Assembly (NCBI GenBank): GCA_905250075.1
Contig: CAJNOP010000376.1
Location: 133,851 to 197,850, forward strand
Direction of reading: 5' to 3'
DNA: 64,000 nt
DNA from: Rotaria sp. Silwood1
Taxonomy: Eukaryota; Rotifera; Eurotatoria; Philodinida; Philodinidae
Numbering within the stretch: position 1 is the first letter of the stretch; each line of letters begins with the position of its first letter. The position numbers were made by a program, and so were the translations under genes. Of this stretch, positions 63,601-64,000 are shown one piece after another. Below the pieces are notes generated by a model. It searched no databases and had not been told where the DNA came from. It saw only the letters and a list, made by a program, of their open reading frames with translations.

Positions 63601-64000
63601 TCTTTCTTGAATTCAAACATATTTATATATATAAATACACCTATGTAAATTCTATATCGTAACTGATCTCGTCAAGAATATCAATGCTTGATGATTAAAT
63701 GATGTAAATTGTAACATTGTATCACAGTCAACTATATTCATAAAAAACAATGATATTTCGTTCACAATAGAATTATCACTAGCAGTAAGTATATTCAAAT
63801 ATCTTTTGTATACGCTTTGTAATTTGTTACATCCATAGATACTTTCGAAAAGATTTATTAAATCATATTACATTGTATAAAGACATACGATATGAATTGA
63901 CTATTCATGACTTTATAAAACGAACACTCAGTACTTATTTACTTCACATACAATTCTCACTTCTACTCATCTATGTATTTATACATAAATATCACGTTGT
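60662..64000. other. Gene-free AT-rich stretch to window end
   Basis: Contains a probable short transposon at 61492-61660 and a weak hairpin near 63676. No coding exons are recognised on either strand. Confidence 0.5.
61492..61660. mobile_element. Probable worn hAT-like MITE
   Basis: The left end CATGGGCGTAGCTAG and the right end CTGACTACGGCTCTG are imperfect inverted repeats around CGTAG. The flanks AATGAAAT and AATGAATC share 6 of 8 bases. The body is locally GC-rich (CCCCGCCCC, CCCCTCTGAC). Size and ends fit a non-autonomous hAT element older than those at 28885 and 56977. Confidence 0.55.

Noticed and set aside
1-64000. tRNA, rRNA or CRISPR-like arrays
   Set aside because: No tRNA B-box with matching arms, no rRNA-like sequence and no evenly spaced direct repeats were seen.
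1-64000. Retroelement or other virus-like copies
   Set aside because: No reverse transcriptase, integrase, capsid or long terminal repeat signatures were recognised in any frame.

Overview
This is an AT-rich eukaryotic window. Genes carry many short GT-AG introns (mostly about 45-80 nt) and are spread thinly among long gene-free stretches. The best guess is a bdelloid rotifer (Adineta/Rotaria-like). The reasons are the intron style, a decayed F-box gene of the type I remember as expanded in bdelloids (C-terminus IEIWL), a secreted NHL-repeat gene, and several bacterial-looking genes. This placement rests on recognition of families, not on a search.

Layout. 1-6224 (minus): a SETD2-type histone H3K36 methyltransferase whose 3' end runs off the window. 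6.2-15.7 kb: a gene desert holding a let-7 microRNA hairpin near 13.1-13.2 kb. 15.7-16.8 kb (minus): an RRM protein closest to RBFOX. 17.4-19.3 kb (plus): an unrecognised multi-exon gene with a small DNA transposon in an intron. 21.5-22.3 kb (minus): decayed coding-like sequence. 23.1-25.6 kb (plus): a family 8 glycosyltransferase and a nucleotidyltransferase, both bacterial-looking. 26.6-27.6 kb (plus): a myristoylated EF-hand calcium sensor. 29.8-31.2 kb (plus): a KCMF1 E3 ligase homologue. 31.4-36.9 kb (plus): a bifunctional peptidylglycine alpha-amidating monooxygenase (PAM) with a foldback transposon in one intron. 38.4-40.0 kb (plus): a secreted PAN-like/NHL-repeat protein. 42.1-44.2 kb (minus): an F-box/LRR pseudogene. 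45.8-46.9 kb (minus): a membrane-anchored dual-specificity phosphatase. 51.8-53.7 kb (plus): a single-exon protein joining a B-box-like zinc finger and coiled coil to a HipA-like kinase domain. 59.5-60.7 kb (plus): an unrecognised two-exon gene.

Several short non-autonomous DNA transposons have recognisable ends: two with perfect 8-bp target duplications (28.9 kb and 57.0-57.6 kb, hAT type), two probable hAT types with worn duplications (18.9 and 61.5 kb), a long foldback element (33.9-34.1 kb), and probable fragments at 8.5 and 55.0 kb.

The genes do not form one pathway. Chromatin (SETD2), RNA processing (RBFOX-like, let-7), neuropeptide amidation (PAM), calcium sensing and ubiquitination (KCMF1) are ordinary animal functions. 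The possible transfers (GT8, nucleotidyltransferase, HipA-like kinase) and the let-7 locus are the items most worth following.
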